22,272 bases of DNA from an uncultured Eubacteriales bacterium (GTDB taxonomy: Bacteria > Bacillota > Clostridia > Oscillospirales > Oscillospiraceae), in assembly GCA_900549885.1 (NCBI GenBank), contig URQA01000030.1, positions 1 through 22,272 on the forward strand. The letters are read 5' to 3'. How positions within the stretch are numbered: position 1 is the stretch's first letter; the number at the start of each line of letters is the position of its first letter. This document shows positions 21,450-22,272 of this stretch, piece after piece. The position numbers and the translations under genes are program-made. Below the pieces are notes generated by a model. It worked only from the letters and a program-made list of their open reading frames with translations. It was not told the origin of the DNA and ran no database searches.

Positions 21450-22272
21450 TCAGATGCGGATGGCGGCGTAGAAGCCCTCCTTGGTGGCCCACTCCACGGT
21501 GCGGGCCCGGACACAGTCGCCGATCTCGTCGAACTCCGGGGTGATGCCCATGAAGGAGTCGGCCAATTGGGTGCGGGCGCGCATACCGGCGGCCAGGATC
21601 ACGCTGTCGCAGGGGACGGTGATAGAATTGCCGTCCTGCTCATAGGTGACGGCCTTGGGCTCCACGGCGGACACCTTGGCGTTGACCACGGGGATAAAGT
21701 TGGGTTCCTTGTCAAACTCCACCAGCATCTCGTCCCGGTGGGTCTTGGAGGCGTCGGGGGCCAGGGCGGACTGCATCTCGATGATGGTCACCTTCTTACC
21801 CAGCTTGGCCAGGTGCAGGGCGGTCTCACAGCCCACCTGGCCGCCGCCGATGACCACCACTTCATTGCCCAAGGTGTCCTCTTTCCCGTAGCTGTCGCAG
21901 GCGGGCAGGGCGGCCTGGATGCCAGGAATGGGGGGGACCACGGGGCTGGCGCCCACGGCGGCGATGACCACGTCGTAGCCCTTCACGTCGTCAGGGGTGG
22001 CCTCGGTGTTGAGCTTGACGGTGACGCCCTGCTTCTTGCCCACCTGGGCGATGAGGTAGTCCTTGTACTCCCGCAGGGGCCACTTGAAGGAGACGTAGGT
22101 GGCGAACTTCAGCTCGCCGCCTAACTCGCCGGTCTTTTCAAACAGGGTGACGGTGTTCTCCGGGCCGGGCACCGAGCCTTTTTCCCCCTGGCCCACCACA
22201 TACCACCACTGACCGCCGAAGGCCACCTGGATTCCCTCAACCTTTTCCGGCAGTGCCTCGGCTTTCACATAC
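21450..22272 (-). CDS. FAD/NAD(P)-dependent reductase, C-terminal part
   Basis: The C-terminal 274 residues of a protein resembling the flavin/NAD half of old-yellow-enzyme-type NADH oxidases, 2,4-dienoyl-CoA reductases and BaiH/BaiCD-like enoate reductases. Visible are the FAD-domain strand VTLFEKTGELGGEL, the DYLIAQVGKKQGVTVKLNTEAT region, YDVVIAAVGASPVVPPIPG, a complete NAD(P)-binding motif VVVIGGGQVGCETALHLA and the C-terminal redox stretch DSVILAAGMRARTQL ending in GFYAAIRI. The N-terminal TIM barrel and 4Fe-4S cysteines lie beyond the right edge. The first FAD-binding motif is abnormal: VVGQGEKGSVPGPENT replaces the expected GGGPAGxxAA helix and is a few residues short; see findings. 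The strong terminator is 22 bases after the stop. Confidence 0.85.
   Translation of the reverse strand, partial: YVKAEALPEKVEGIQVAFGGQWWYVVGQGEKGSVPGPENTVTLFEKTGELGGELKFATYVSFKWPLREYKDYLIAQVGKKQGVTVKLNTEATPDDVKGYDVVIAAVGASPVVPPIPGIQAALPACDSYGKEDTLGNEVVVIGGGQVGCETALHLAKLGKKVTIIEMQSALAPDASKTHRDEMLVEFDKEPNFIPVVNAKVSAVEPKAVTYEQDGNSITVPCDSVILAAGMRARTQLADSFMGITPEFDEIGDCVRARTVEWATKEGFYAAIRI

Noticed and set aside
1..22272. CRISPR arrays, tRNA/rRNA genes, IS elements or phage genes
   Set aside because: No regularly spaced direct repeats, cloverleaf-like runs, or transposase/integrase/phage proteins were seen when reading both strands.

Overview
The window looks like a piece of a gut-type anaerobic Clostridia chromosome, most likely the Oscillospiraceae (Flavonifractor / Intestinimonas / Lawsonibacter-like group). 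This placement is inferred from protein style, moderately high GC coding sequence, AGGAGG-type ribosome binding sites and an anaerobic gene set (formate-THF ligase, CitMHS carrier, AtuA family, old-yellow-enzyme-type reductase). No rRNA, tRNA, CRISPR array or transposase gene was seen. Both window ends cut through genes, and both ends show sequence unlike the family, so they may be contig ends.

Layout. (1) 1-2773, minus strand: a translationally coupled polyphosphate pair, ppx then ppk1 (ppk1 is cut by the left edge). (2) 3041-4297, plus: a diaminopimelate-decarboxylase-type PLP enzyme with a near-consensus sigma-A promoter, divergent from ppx. (3) 4298-4979: a gene-poor stretch with a 66-nt imperfect palindrome. 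(4) 4980-9716, plus: a PAS/AAA+/Fis sigma-54 activator, then a textbook -24/-12 promoter preceded by repeated TTCTAA-N4-TTAGAA palindromes, then a CitMHS carboxylate carrier, an AtuA-family (DUF1446) protein and a 99-residue AtuA-like small domain. This reads as a self-contained substrate-sensing and uptake/catabolism unit. (5) 10210-17842, minus: a LuxR-type regulator, then SDR, 14-TM-type MFS carrier, PanB-like protein, second SDR, second PanB-like protein, and a small trigger-factor-like protein without a PPIase domain. (6) 18160-19836, plus and divergent from the LuxR gene: formate-tetrahydrofolate ligase. (7) 19938-22272, minus: a lipoprotein with a proline-rich linker and the C-terminal part of an FAD/NAD(P)-dependent reductase.

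How the genes may work together. The clearest regulatory logic is the sigma-54 unit: the activator, its likely enhancer sites and a perfect sigma-54 promoter lie in order in front of the carrier. The most novel metabolic unit is the minus-strand island. Two PanB-fold paralogues keep the catalytic Glu and the substrate-loop motifs of ketopantoate hydroxymethyltransferase but appear to lack its metal ligands. They sit with two NAD-type SDR dehydrogenases, a dedicated carrier and a dedicated regulator. A plausible but unproven reading is uptake, oxidation and carbon-carbon cleavage of an unknown hydroxylated substrate. Formate-THF ligase next door could handle a one-carbon product, but the gene is common in acetogenic and fermentative Clostridia and its position alone does not prove a link.
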